Source: CAYJLA01 sp964371305 (GTDB lineage Bacteria > Bacillota_I > Bacilli_A > RFN20 > CAG-826). From it: a stretch of 12,933 bases of DNA. The translations under genes were made by a program, and so were the position numbers. Below are positions 6,464 to 12,933 of this stretch, piece after piece (position 1 is the first letter of the stretch; every line of letters starts with the position of its first letter). The stretch lies in assembly GCA_964371305.1 (NCBI GenBank), contig CAYJLA010000026.1, positions 1 through 12,933 of the forward strand. The letters are read 5' to 3'. Under the pieces are notes generated by a model. It saw only the letters and a list, made by a program, of their open reading frames with translations. It ran no database searches and was not told the DNA's origin.

Positions 6464-9112
6464 TTATATTACTTTGGTGAAAGTATTATACATTGGGAAA
6501 CCTTCTTCATACCAACCCCAAATTAGATATTCTTCAACATTTCCACCTTCCATCCATTCATTTAATACAAATGCAATACTTAACACATCTGTCTCTGAAT
6601 TATAATCAATATTAAAAGAAACAGAATATTTTTCTAGTCCAATTAGTTCAATATCAAATTCATTAGAAGCAGGAACATAATTATATTTAAAATCAACTGT
6701 AGAAAAATTTAAACCACTACCTAGTCCATCGAACTCAATTTTACCAATATATGGCATTGAAGCATCGTATTCAGTGTGACTTTCATCATATTGATTATTA
6801 GTAAATATAATTGAGTCGGTTGTATATTCATCATTAACCCATTCACCAACAATAGCATCTCTTCCAACCATAGGAGTAATATTCATATGTAATTGTTTTG
6901 GACTAGATACCCATGATGTATCATAAAAAGCTGTAATAAGATTAAATGTAACTTTAACAGTTGTTGTATTTGTGGCAGCAGTAGCATTAATTGTAATCGA
7001 ACCCTCGCTATGATTAATACTTGATGTTATTCCATAACCAGTACCAACTACTTCAGCCCTAAGATCAAGTGGTAATGGCATTGTTTTATTAGTACTTGAT
7101 TTAGCATCAAGTCCAAATGTAGCACTACCTCCACCAATTACAGTGCCTGTATTAAATGTTTCGTTTTCATCGAATTTTCCATAATGGGAATTAAGATACA
7201 TGTCTCTAACTAATTGATTAGAGAAAACTTCAACTGTTTCGCTTACAACAACACCGATTCCATTAACGATTCCTAACTCAATTTCTGATGTGCCAGGTGC
7301 GGCAGCAGTCCATTTTTTACTAGGATTATCTTTATTAACGACTAAAGTGTTTGAAGAACCAATAACTTCGTATTGCCATACATTTAACGCTTTAGTTTCA
7401 GTTACATCAAAACTAACATAATCTTCTAATGCGTCACCTAAATTCAATTTATTTGCTGTTTTGCTAGATTCAACAGCACTATTAGTAATTTCAAAATTTG
7501 TAATCGCATTTACAAAATACTCATCAACCGAAACTGCTGGTAATGAGTCAACAGTTGTATTGTATTCATAAATAACATCTATTTGTTTAACGATTGTTCC
7601 ATTGTTATTGAAGTTATCTTCTTCAGTTCCAGTAATCCATGACAATGAAGAGAAGTTCCAATCAGCTTCAGTATATTTTTTTTCAACATAATTCATTGTT
7701 AATAACGAACCATTTTTATTAAATACCATAGTAGCTCTGTATTCATAATGTTCTTTAACACTTATTTCTGCTCCAGTATCTCCTGTTGAGTCAAGAGTTT
7801 TTGAAGTTTTAAGAGTGGTTGTAAATGTATCGTTACTGCTATCAACAGAACTTATTGTTACATCAGCTTGTGTAACTGAATCTTCAACTACAGTGCCAAC
7901 TCTATAAGCATACATAATATCGGTGTCTATTGAAGGCATTGTATGATTATAAGTATTAACAAGAGCATCACCAACTGTTTCACTAGTAAATGAATTTTTA
8001 CTTTCGAAACTTACCTCATCAGTTTCTCTACCATTTTCATCAGAATCATTAATGACATATAAACCTGAATATTTTTCAGACTCATCATCTAATGTATAAT
8101 CTTTTTCATATGCCGCATTCGTTCTTGGAATATATGTATCGACCACTTTTAATATATTATTATCAAGTTGAACATAATCGATTGCGTTTACAGTATTAGT
8201 ATCGTTTAAAGTAGTTACTTCCGCCAATGATTCAAAACCACTTGTTTGCCAAGTATAACTTTCATTAGCTAAGGTATTAGTATAACTAACTTTGCTAACG
8301 TTTTTAGGAAATACTGCGTCTTCAGATTGGATGCGTCCATTAAATAAGCTTTGCAATGATGCAGCATTATTAGGTAAAAGAGTTACATCACTTCTTTCAA
8401 AGCTGAGCGGTCTTTCAGGATTGCTTAAATCATAAGTAATAGTATATTTAGCGCCACCACCAAGTTTAAAGTTATCGTCACCACTTGCATAATCGACATC
8501 TGCAAATGTTTTAAAACGGTTAACATCGGATACACCAAGTTTAGTAGTTGTTCCTTCAGGCGTTTTTACATTAACATCAAATGTAGTATCATTTGTGACC
8601 ACAACATCGCTAATTACATACTTTTCTTCGCTTATTTTAGTAAATGAACCACTTAATCCACCACTTAAAGTAACATCTCCATCAACGGCGAGTTGTACAT
8701 TTACTGTTACTGGATTATCAGGCATTACAAATGTATATGTTGTTTCATTTACTTTAGTTGCAATAGTAGTATTTGCAGATACCGAAGTTACAGAATATGC
8801 GTCATCAGTAATTGTAATTGTGATCGTAATAATTTCACCTTTTTTAGCCATTTGTTTATCACTAGTAACACTAACTCCAGTAGGTGTTTGCCCAATAATT
8901 ACCTGATAACTTTCACTATCGGGAACGCTTGGGGTTGTTGTACTACCTGTTGAAGGTGTTGTTGTAGGTGTTGTCACGCTTGGAGTCGTAACAGAAGGTG
9001 TTGTAACAGAAGGTTCGCTTCCATCAACACTAGGGGTTGTTGTAGTTGTTTTTGGTCCACAACCAGTAACAACAAGTGTGCTAAGCACTAATAACAATGA
9101 TAATTTTTTCAT
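6464..9112 (-). CDS. large multidomain putative lipoprotein, unknown function
   Basis: An 882-aa protein with a lipobox VVTGC at Cys18. A Thr/Pro/Ser stalk of repeated TTPSV units covers about residues 20-67. Residues 69-142 resemble an InlB B-repeat-type beta module (KGEIITITITITDD and TFVMPDNPVTVNV). Around 573-630 an Ig-like (BIG2-type) segment with AAPGTSEIELGIVNG is plausible. The last 130 residues begin IVGEWVN and look like a lipocalin-like beta barrel; that call is weak. AAGGAA lies 8 nt before the ATG. The gene is the middle of three in a row, 16 nt after the 291-aa lipoprotein gene and 1 nt before the 467-aa one. The modular beta-rich build fits a cell-surface binding protein. No enzyme motif is seen. 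Confidence 0.88.
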   Translation of the reverse strand: MKKLSLLLVLSTLVVTGCGPKTTTTTPSVDGSEPSVTTPSVTTPSVTTPTTTPSTGSTTTPSVPDSESYQVIIGQTPTGVSVTSDKQMAKKGEIITITITITDDAYSVTSVSANTTIATKVNETTYTFVMPDNPVTVNVQLAVDGDVTLSGGLSGSFTKISEEKYVISDVVVTNDTTFDVNVKTPEGTTTKLGVSDVNRFKTFADVDYASGDDNFKLGGGAKYTITYDLSNPERPLSFERSDVTLLPNNAASLQSLFNGRIQSEDAVFPKNVSKVSYTNTLANESYTWQTSGFESLAEVTTLNDTNTVNAIDYVQLDNNILKVVDTYIPRTNAAYEKDYTLDDESEKYSGLYVINDSDENGRETDEVSFESKNSFTSETVGDALVNTYNHTMPSIDTDIMYAYRVGTVVEDSVTQADVTISSVDSSNDTFTTTLKTSKTLDSTGDTGAEISVKEHYEYRATMVFNKNGSLLTMNYVEKKYTEADWNFSSLSWITGTEEDNFNNNGTIVKQIDVIYEYNTTVDSLPAVSVDEYFVNAITNFEITNSAVESSKTANKLNLGDALEDYVSFDVTETKALNVWQYEVIGSSNTLVVNKDNPSKKWTAAAPGTSEIELGIVNGIGVVVSETVEVFSNQLVRDMYLNSHYGKFDENETFNTGTVIGGGSATFGLDAKSSTNKTMPLPLDLRAEVVGTGYGITSSINHSEGSITINATAATNTTTVKVTFNLITAFYDTSWVSSPKQLHMNITPMVGRDAIVGEWVNDEYTTDSIIFTNNQYDESHTEYDASMPYIGKIEFDGLGSGLNFSTVDFKYNYVPASNEFDIELIGLEKYSVSFNIDYNSETDVLSIAFVLNEWMEGGNVEEYLIWGWYEEGFPMYNTFTKVI
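8967..9011 (-). repeat. three 15-bp tandem units encoding the lipoprotein stalk
   Basis: Three consecutive 15-base units (8967-8981, 8982-8996, 8997-9011) are near-identical, with GGTGTTGTAACAGAA as the clearest copy on the + strand. On the coding strand each unit encodes a five-residue TTPSV-type block. Being in-frame, copy-number change would lengthen or shorten the stalk without breaking the gene. Confidence 0.7.
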
Positions 9113-9128
9113 AATTTAAATTCCTTTT

Positions 9129-10004
9129 TTATACTAAAAATATTGGTGCGAAAAAGTCTGCTAGTCCAAGACCTCCGCCTTCAATCAAATATATAAGATC
9201 TAATGCTTTTGATACATGTAATTCTATAGGGTCAAGTTGATCACTTTCAGCTAGTACAGTAACGCTGAATTTCCATATGGAAAAATCTGCATCTTGCACA
9301 TTATTAGCTGTGTCGAAATTTACTACAAAATCTATCGAACCATAATCTACGTTTGAATCAATAACAGAATATGTTGCAATTAATTCATCTTCATCTCCAG
9401 TTCTAAAAACTAACTTATAATCCGAAGATAAAGCAAGACCAAATAATCCCTGCCAATAATCAGCAGATGTTAAATATTCTTGCATAATATCGAAATCATA
9501 TACTGTTTTTCTCGCATTTATTGCTTCTCTAAATAACAACACATTATTTGAATCATAAATGCGTATAGTTGTACCACCAGTTTTTAATCCTCTTAAAACA
9601 TGTCTAGTCGCACCATTTACTGTTTGTAATTCGTATTCAATAATGCCATCTTCTTCAAATTCAACTCTTATTGATTGGTCTGCTACATTTGCAATAGATA
9701 CACCAAATACATAATCCATGTCAGTCGTTAACCATTGTCCTATTTGTATACTTTGTATTATTCCGCTAATAGTAATATTGCTTGCAACATAAGCATTATC
9801 AATAGAAACACCGTGAAAGTCCAATCCATAGTCTTTATATGGATCCTCACTAACAGATGGAGTTGTTGGTACTGTTGGAGTTATTGATACAGTTGGATCT
9901 GTTACACTATCAGTTGTAGTAACACTTGTTGACGGTGTACTTACGCATCCAGCTAATACAAGAGTAGACAATACCATTAGAGAGCTTATAATTTTTTTAT
10001 TCAT
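9129..10004 (-). CDS. putative lipoprotein with Ig-like segment, first gene of lipoprotein operon
   Basis: A 291-aa protein with a clear lipobox LVLAGC at Cys20 and a Thr/Ser/Pro stalk over about residues 21-54 (ITPTVPTTPSVSEDP). From about 90 to 166 there is a beta-rich segment ending GTTIRIYDSNNVLLF, which resembles bacterial Ig-like (BIG2-type) folds. The rest is unrecognised. AGAGGAA lies 6 nt before the ATG, and an extended -10 promoter gives a leader of only about 16 nt. It opens the three-lipoprotein operon and is followed after 16 nt by the 882-aa gene, whose stalk it resembles. A joint surface role is inferred. Confidence 0.85.
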   Translation of the reverse strand: MNKKIISSLMVLSTLVLAGCVSTPSTSVTTTDSVTDPTVSITPTVPTTPSVSEDPYKDYGLDFHGVSIDNAYVASNITISGIIQSIQIGQWLTTDMDYVFGVSIANVADQSIRVEFEEDGIIEYELQTVNGATRHVLRGLKTGGTTIRIYDSNNVLLFREAINARKTVYDFDIMQEYLTSADYWQGLFGLALSSDYKLVFRTGDEDELIATYSVIDSNVDYGSIDFVVNFDTANNVQDADFSIWKFSVTVLAESDQLDPIELHVSKALDLIYLIEGGGLGLADFFAPIFLV

Positions 10005-10026
10005 ATTTTTTTCCTCTACAATGTTT

Positions 10027-10037
10027 ATTATATCACA
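10027..10037 (-). promoter_or_regulatory. extended -10 promoter of the lipoprotein operon
   Basis: The minus strand reads TGTGATATAAT, a full match to the Gram-positive extended -10 pattern TRTGNTATAAT. No good -35 is present, as is usual for such promoters. The predicted start is near 10020, just upstream of the ribosome site at 10011-10017. Confidence 0.65.
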
Positions 10038-10065
10038 ATATATATTAATTAATATTAATATGTTT

Positions 10066-10080
10066 ATGAAAACGTTTTCG
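10066..10080. promoter_or_regulatory. cre-like palindrome (CcpA/LacI-family operator candidate)
   Basis: The + strand reads ATGAAAACGTTTTCG. Its core GAAAACGTTTTC (10068-10079) is a perfect 12-bp inverted repeat. It fits the catabolite-responsive element consensus WTGWAANCGNTNWCA at every fixed position except the last (G for A). The centre lies about 53 bases upstream of the predicted start of the lipoprotein operon, outside the core promoter. That position would suit activation, or repression by looping, rather than direct occlusion. Another LacI-family regulator could bind the same shape. Confidence 0.5.
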
Positions 10081-10081
10081 T

Positions 10082-10112
10082 AAAAAACGAGCTCTAAAGT
10101 AGAACTCGTTTT
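10082..10112 (-). terminator. intrinsic terminator after the tail-anchored exported protein gene
   Basis: In minus-strand RNA the arm AAAACGAGTTCTA (10112-10100) pairs with TAGAGCTCGTTTT (10096-10084) around a 3-nt loop and is followed by U residues. One pair is a G-U wobble on this strand but an A-C mismatch on the other, which confirms the minus orientation. It lies 16 nt after the stop of the gene at 10128-11054 and separates it from the lipoprotein operon. Confidence 0.85.
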
Positions 10113-10127
10113 AATTTACGTTACTAA

Positions 10128-11054
10128 TTATTGTTTTTTTGTTTTTTTAGTGAACATATATCCACCAATGATACTAACGCTTGCAACACTGATTAAAGCA
10201 ATGATTGTGATAGCTTGAGTTGTATCCATAATAGAGTTAGAACCAGCATAATCTGCTGCAACTTCATATGGATGTGCATCACCTAAATGTCTTGCCCAAG
10301 CTTCATAACGAACTCTTGCTGATGCGATATCAGTATCTGTAGAAGTCTTGAACGATTCTAATTCAGACACATCTAAAGAATGAACTTTATCTTTTGCTAA
10401 TGAATATCTTGTTGTACATTGTCCTTCAACATCACCATCATTAATAAATGTTGCAACTGAAACTGCTGTTTCTGCAACTACAGGGACCATTTCATATGTG
10501 AATGTGAGAGTAGACACATCAAAAGTAATTTCATCAGTCCATGGATTTGCTTCTCCATAAGCTTCACTTCCAACAATATTGATTTCTGTAACACTTGCTT
10601 TATCGCTGTCTGAAAGACCACTAAATAGAGTCGCTACACTAAGAGTTTTACTACCGCTTGATGTTACGCTCACAGTTAAAGCATCGACTTGTGTGTCAAG
10701 TGCATCTAATAAAATAACATTTATTTCCATTTGAACATAGTACCATCCATCAAGATATTCGCTATAAGTTCCATTAAGAACAATATCACTCATAGATGAA
10801 ACTTCGCCACCAAGTGCAAGTTTAAGAACTCTTGAAGATGATAAAGCATTTAATTCTACACTAGTGTCTCCTGTAGTAAAATTTGGTGATGTCCACCCAC
10901 CATCCATTGTGCCATCAGCAAGATCAAAACCTGCATCTACTGATGCCGCATTAGCTTCTACAGCTAAATTAACGCCATTAGACATGATCATTCCGCCTAC
11001 CATAGCAAACGCAAGTAAACCACCTGCTAAACCATATTTATAACCTTTTTTCAT
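10128..11054 (-). CDS. exported protein with signal peptide and C-terminal membrane anchor
   Basis: A 308-aa protein from the ATG at 11054, chosen over an in-frame ATG at 11093 because a strong AAGGAGGAA lies 8 nt upstream of it. The N-terminus MKKGYKYG followed by a hydrophobic core and EANAAS is a typical signal peptide with an A-x-A cleavage site. The C-terminus has a 21-residue hydrophobic segment at about 281-301 and the basic tail TKKTKKQ, as in wall-anchored proteins, but no LPxTG precedes it; the sequence there is SNSIMDTTQ. A membrane stop-anchor is therefore likely. The segment just before it is helical and carries ARVRYEAWARHLG. The gene is monocistronic with its own terminator. 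Its ligand and role are unknown. Confidence 0.85.
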   Translation of the reverse strand: MKKGYKYGLAGGLLAFAMVGGMIMSNGVNLAVEANAASVDAGFDLADGTMDGGWTSPNFTTGDTSVELNALSSSRVLKLALGGEVSSMSDIVLNGTYSEYLDGWYYVQMEINVILLDALDTQVDALTVSVTSSGSKTLSVATLFSGLSDSDKASVTEINIVGSEAYGEANPWTDEITFDVSTLTFTYEMVPVVAETAVSVATFINDGDVEGQCTTRYSLAKDKVHSLDVSELESFKTSTDTDIASARVRYEAWARHLGDAHPYEVAADYAGSNSIMDTTQAITIIALISVASVSIIGGYMFTKKTKKQ

Positions 11055-11062
11055 AAAATAAA

Positions 11063-11071
11063 TTCCTCCTT
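11063..11071 (-). promoter_or_regulatory. ribosome binding site that decides the start at 11054
   Basis: The minus strand reads AAGGAGGAA, the strongest ribosome site in the window, 8 nt before the ATG at 11054. It lies inside the longer reading frame that begins at 11093, so the 13 extra residues of that frame are untranslated leader. Confidence 0.85.
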
Positions 11072-11263
11072 GGTTAATTAAAATAATTTTCAATATACGA
11101 TATGTATTATTGGTATTATGATAATAATAAAGTATGAGAGTTTAAAATTCACTAAAAATATGTATAATGTAAGCAGTTTCATAAAAAATAGCTACTTTTT
11201 AAATTATTTTCTCCTGTTTTAGAAACTTATAACTATAACTTATTAATATAAAATTTTAATATG

Positions 11264-11293
11264 TTGGCGTCTTTATAACTTAAGCTTTATAAT
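11264..11293 (+). promoter_or_regulatory. promoter predicted to give a leaderless mRNA
   Basis: A perfect TATAAT at 11288-11293 lies 18 bases after a weak TTGGCG (-35-like, 11264-11269). Seven bases separate the -10 box from the ATG at 11301, so the first transcribed base should be at or next to the A of the start codon. No ribosome site is present. The rest of the 246-nt gap between the divergent genes (11055-11300) is AT-rich, and apart from the ribosome site at 11063-11071 I see nothing else convincing in it. Confidence 0.55.
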
Positions 11294-11300
11294 ATTAATT

Positions 11301-11855
11301 ATGAACAAAATATTTAAGTCAATTCTATTATTTACAACTTTATTAGTGAGTTGTACTCCTAATCAATCAAATTCTTTGACATCGTTGGACGCTACAAATT
11401 CCAATGTAGAAAACACTATCGAAAGTGCTATTACAACTGGAACAAGCAACATAGAACCTTCTAGTTCATCAAGTGAGAGTAGTTCTTCATTTTGGTCTAG
11501 TGAATTACAAGAAGTAATGATAAGAGTATTAGGAGAATTAGTTCCAGATTTAAATTATGAAGATAACTATCGCTACTACGAAGATATTGATCAAGATGGT
11601 GCGTATATATCATTATTCGATTTTACTACTTCTAATATTATGGATGAACATATCCTGACACTTGAAAATAATGGATACACACAATTTGATGAAGATACAA
11701 ACGATGACGAATATGGTAGAGTTGTTTATTTATATAAAAATTCAGTAGTTGATGGCAAAGTGCAGATAGCTCAAGTTGGATACAGCGATGGCCAAGGAGT
11801 TGATGAAGGTCCTGGTCACGATATATTTTTTTGGTTACTTGATTCTATATGGTGA
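11301..11855 (+). CDS. small Ser-rich, acidic putative lipoprotein
   Basis: A 184-aa protein with a lipobox LLVSC at Cys18, then a flexible Ser/Thr/Asn-rich linker with a Ser-rich block at about 54-67. A compact C-terminal domain rich in Asp, Glu and Tyr follows, with no motif that names a family. The ATG has no Shine-Dalgarno and sits 7 nt after a TATAAT box, so translation probably starts on a leaderless transcript. The gene ends in TGA directly after a TGG codon, which supports the standard genetic code. It is convergent with the XRE regulator fragment. The function is unknown. Confidence 0.8.
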   Translation: MNKIFKSILLFTTLLVSCTPNQSNSLTSLDATNSNVENTIESAITTGTSNIEPSSSSSESSSSFWSSELQEVMIRVLGELVPDLNYEDNYRYYEDIDQDGAYISLFDFTTSNIMDEHILTLENNGYTQFDEDTNDDEYGRVVYLYKNSVVDGKVQIAQVGYSDGQGVDEGPGHDIFFWLLDSIW

Positions 11856-11884
11856 GAAAGTAGATCAACTGTATACATCTATAC

Positions 11885-12076
11885 TTATTGATTAATTATT
11901 TTCCTTATCTCATTTATTTTTATTGAATCTGTATTTTTACTTTGCCTACCATACAGTTCTTCTATAGATACATTCAAATAATCACTAATTCTAAATAGCG
12001 TTTCAATATCAGGTTCATATAAATTTCGCACATAATTACTCATAGTTATGTATGGTATATTTAAATCAATAGACAT
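11885..12076 (-). CDS. XRE-family helix-turn-helix regulator, N-terminally truncated fragment
   Basis: 63 aa beginning MSIDLNIPYITMSNYVRN and containing EPDIETLFRISDYLNVSIEEL, which is the second half of a Cro/C1-type (XRE) DNA-binding domain. This covers the recognition helix and helices 4-5, followed by a short tail (GRQSKNTDSIKIN). Helix 1 and most of helix 2 are absent from this frame. They are found in another frame immediately upstream (12060-12131), in exact register if one base is added. No ribosome site precedes the ATG at 12076, so on its own this ORF is probably not a functional start. A complete gene would encode about 82 aa, a typical small XRE regulator. Its targets are unknown. 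Confidence 0.6.
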   Translation of the reverse strand: MSIDLNIPYITMSNYVRNLYEPDIETLFRISDYLNVSIEELYGRQSKNTDSIKINEIRKIINQ

Positions 12077-12131
12077 TTTCTTAATAAGTATTTTTTCTTT
12101 CGCGAATTAATTGTTTTAATATTATTTTCAT
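12060..12131 (-). pseudogene. displaced N-terminal piece of the XRE regulator (frameshift)
   Basis: A 23-aa frame from the ATG at 12131 reads MKIILKQLIRERKKYLLRK and then runs into unrelated residues and a stop at 12060-12062. Its RERKKYLLRK aligns with the first helix and turn of XRE domains (R-E-x-K-x-L-T-Q-x-x pattern). If the run GAAAATG at the junction had one more A, the frame would continue straight into MSIDLNIP. The gene is therefore split by an apparent one-base deletion, which could be real decay, a sequencing error or frameshifted expression. No good ribosome site is visible before this ATG. Confidence 0.55.
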
Positions 12132-12214
12132 ACATATATTTTAAATTAATTATCGGTTTTCTTTTATTTTGTATAGTTATTTCAGTTAACTTAAGAGAAC
12201 AGGAAGGAAATAAA

Positions 12215-12394
12215 ATGGAAAAGACCACTAAGTACACACCGGAATTAATTCACGAAGAATTAATGGTTGCGTTAAAAAAACACAACCCAACACAAAAAAG
12301 ACAACTAGCGTTTATTGAAGCGCTTAAAAAAACAAAAGTAAGTGATATTAAAGTTACTTATCATCACGTAGTATTGCAAATTTATGAAATATAA
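12215..12394 (+). CDS. small protein of 59 aa, unknown; possibly the N-terminal part of the following gene
   Basis: The ATG at 12215 follows a good ribosome site (AGGAAGGAA at 12201-12209). It opens a 59-residue frame beginning MEKTTKYTPELIHEEL and ending VVLQIYEI before TAA at 12392-12394. It is charged and Lys-rich, with two predicted helices followed by a beta-like VTYHHVVLQIY; there is no signal peptide or membrane helix. I do not recognise the family. The next frame downstream is open from 12388, so a single-base shift near 12386-12394 would fuse both into a 239-aa protein. As a stand-alone gene it is supported by its start signal alone. Confidence 0.6.
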   Translation: MEKTTKYTPELIHEELMVALKKHNPTQKRQLAFIEALKKTKVSDIKVTYHHVVLQIYEI

Positions 12395-12435
12395 ATATTA
12401 ACTACACTGCAACAGGTAAAGCAAGTAATGGAGAT

Positions 12436-12933
12436 GTGGAGACAAAAAGAACAATAAATAATGTAATACACTCGGGCGAATTATATGCAAGATCAAAGAA
12501 GGACAAAATGTTCGATGGAGATCACGTGGCTCTTAATCATTTCGCTTCTAATGCAGGACTTAATGTAGTTCATAGTACTGATAGAAAAGCTAATTCTCTA
12601 GCACATGACCATTCAAGAGCAAGTCTTAAGAACTTAGACTTTTCTCATGATAGTTGTAGAGTAAATTCATTTGATATAGATGTAAGACAAGAACACGACA
12701 CCTATGCATGGCTAGCAACTGTGCAATATAAAACAGAAAAAGATAAAATCAAGTATCATACATGTTATATTCTTCCAACTGATCCAGATGTTAAAGACAC
12801 ATTCATTAGATTTATGCTTGAAGAAACTCTAAAAAACAAATCAAACGCAGCACTTGCTAAAAAAATAATTAAATGGGGTTTAATATCGCTTGCAATTATC
12901 GGCGTTATTGTCGCCATTGCACTAGCAATGTAA
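12436..12933 (+). CDS. membrane protein with C-terminal helix, unknown function (start uncertain)
   Basis: 165 aa if read from the GTG at 12436. The start is doubtful: the only purine-rich motif (GGAG at 12430-12433) is 2 nt away, too close, and no in-frame ATG lies upstream. The frame stays open back to a TGA at 12385-12387 and reads sensibly there (NYTATGKASNGD), so the real N-terminus may be the 59-aa ORF at 12215 joined by a frameshift. The soluble part is rich in His and Asp (AHDHSR) and is unrecognised. The last 19 residues (about 147-165) are a hydrophobic helix preceded by AKKIIK, so the protein is probably tail-anchored with its body in the cytosol. It ends at the last base of the window. 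Confidence 0.7.
   Translation: METKRTINNVIHSGELYARSKKDKMFDGDHVALNHFASNAGLNVVHSTDRKANSLAHDHSRASLKNLDFSHDSCRVNSFDIDVRQEHDTYAWLATVQYKTEKDKIKYHTCYILPTDPDVKDTFIRFMLEETLKNKSNAALAKKIIKWGLISLAIIGVIVAIALAM

Noticed and set aside
6296..6526. 76-aa open frame opposite the junction of two lipoprotein genes
   Set aside because: It spans the coupled stop/start of two real genes and is a shadow of the TPSV stalk.
8595..8953. Two Cys/Tyr/Val-rich open frames opposite the 882-aa lipoprotein gene
   Set aside because: Biased composition produced by reading the Thr-rich coding strand backwards; no ribosome site or promoter.
11090..11182. 30-codon hydrophobic frame on the minus strand in the divergent gap
   Set aside because: Ile/Leu-only composition from AT-rich DNA; the nearest Shine-Dalgarno-like run is far too distant.
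11571..11620. DxDxDG stretch in the small lipoprotein, like an EF-hand calcium loop
   Set aside because: The hydrophobic and closing acidic positions are displaced by one residue from the EF-hand pattern and there are no flanking helices.

Overview
The window is AT-rich with compact genes and strong AGGAGG-type ribosome sites. It encodes many Cys-lipidated lipoproteins and uses TGG for Trp, with TGA as a stop, so the standard bacterial code fits better than the mycoplasma code. Together these suggest a low-GC Bacillota of the uncultured Bacilli, Erysipelotrichia or Izemoplasma/RF39 kind. This taxonomy is an inference; no rRNA, tRNA or marker gene is present.

Layout. Bases 1-1047 (+) hold the end of a two-helix membrane protein, followed one base later by a lipoprotein gene. 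Bases 1113-2434 (+) form a self-contained unit: a consensus promoter, a type IV pilin-like protein whose C-terminal part resembles DUF6273, and a hairpin terminator that works in both directions. Bases 2453-4925 (-) encode preT-preA, the two subunits of an NAD-dependent dihydropyrimidine dehydrogenase. This is the only pair with a clearly recognisable metabolic role.

Bases 5059-10004 (-) hold three consecutive lipoproteins of 291, 882 and 467 aa. They are packed with 16-nt and 1-nt gaps, are preceded by an extended -10 promoter and a cre-like palindrome, and share a Thr/Pro/Ser/Val stalk after the lipidated cysteine. They probably work as one surface assembly of unknown function. Bases 10128-11054 (-) encode a secreted protein held by a C-terminal membrane helix, with its own terminator.

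Bases 11301-11855 (+) encode a small Ser-rich lipoprotein whose -10 box sits 7 nt before the ATG, which predicts a leaderless mRNA. Bases 11885-12131 (-) contain an XRE-type regulator that appears split by a single-base frameshift. Bases 12215-12933 (+) hold a 59-aa ORF and a 165-aa membrane-tailed ORF that may be one gene also split by a one-base shift.

I see no transposase, integrase, CRISPR array, tRNA or rRNA. No gap between genes exceeds 300 bases. The most distinctive content is the surface-protein inventory: a pilin-like adhesin candidate, five lipoproteins and a tail-anchored exported protein. The metabolic centre is a pyrimidine-reducing enzyme.
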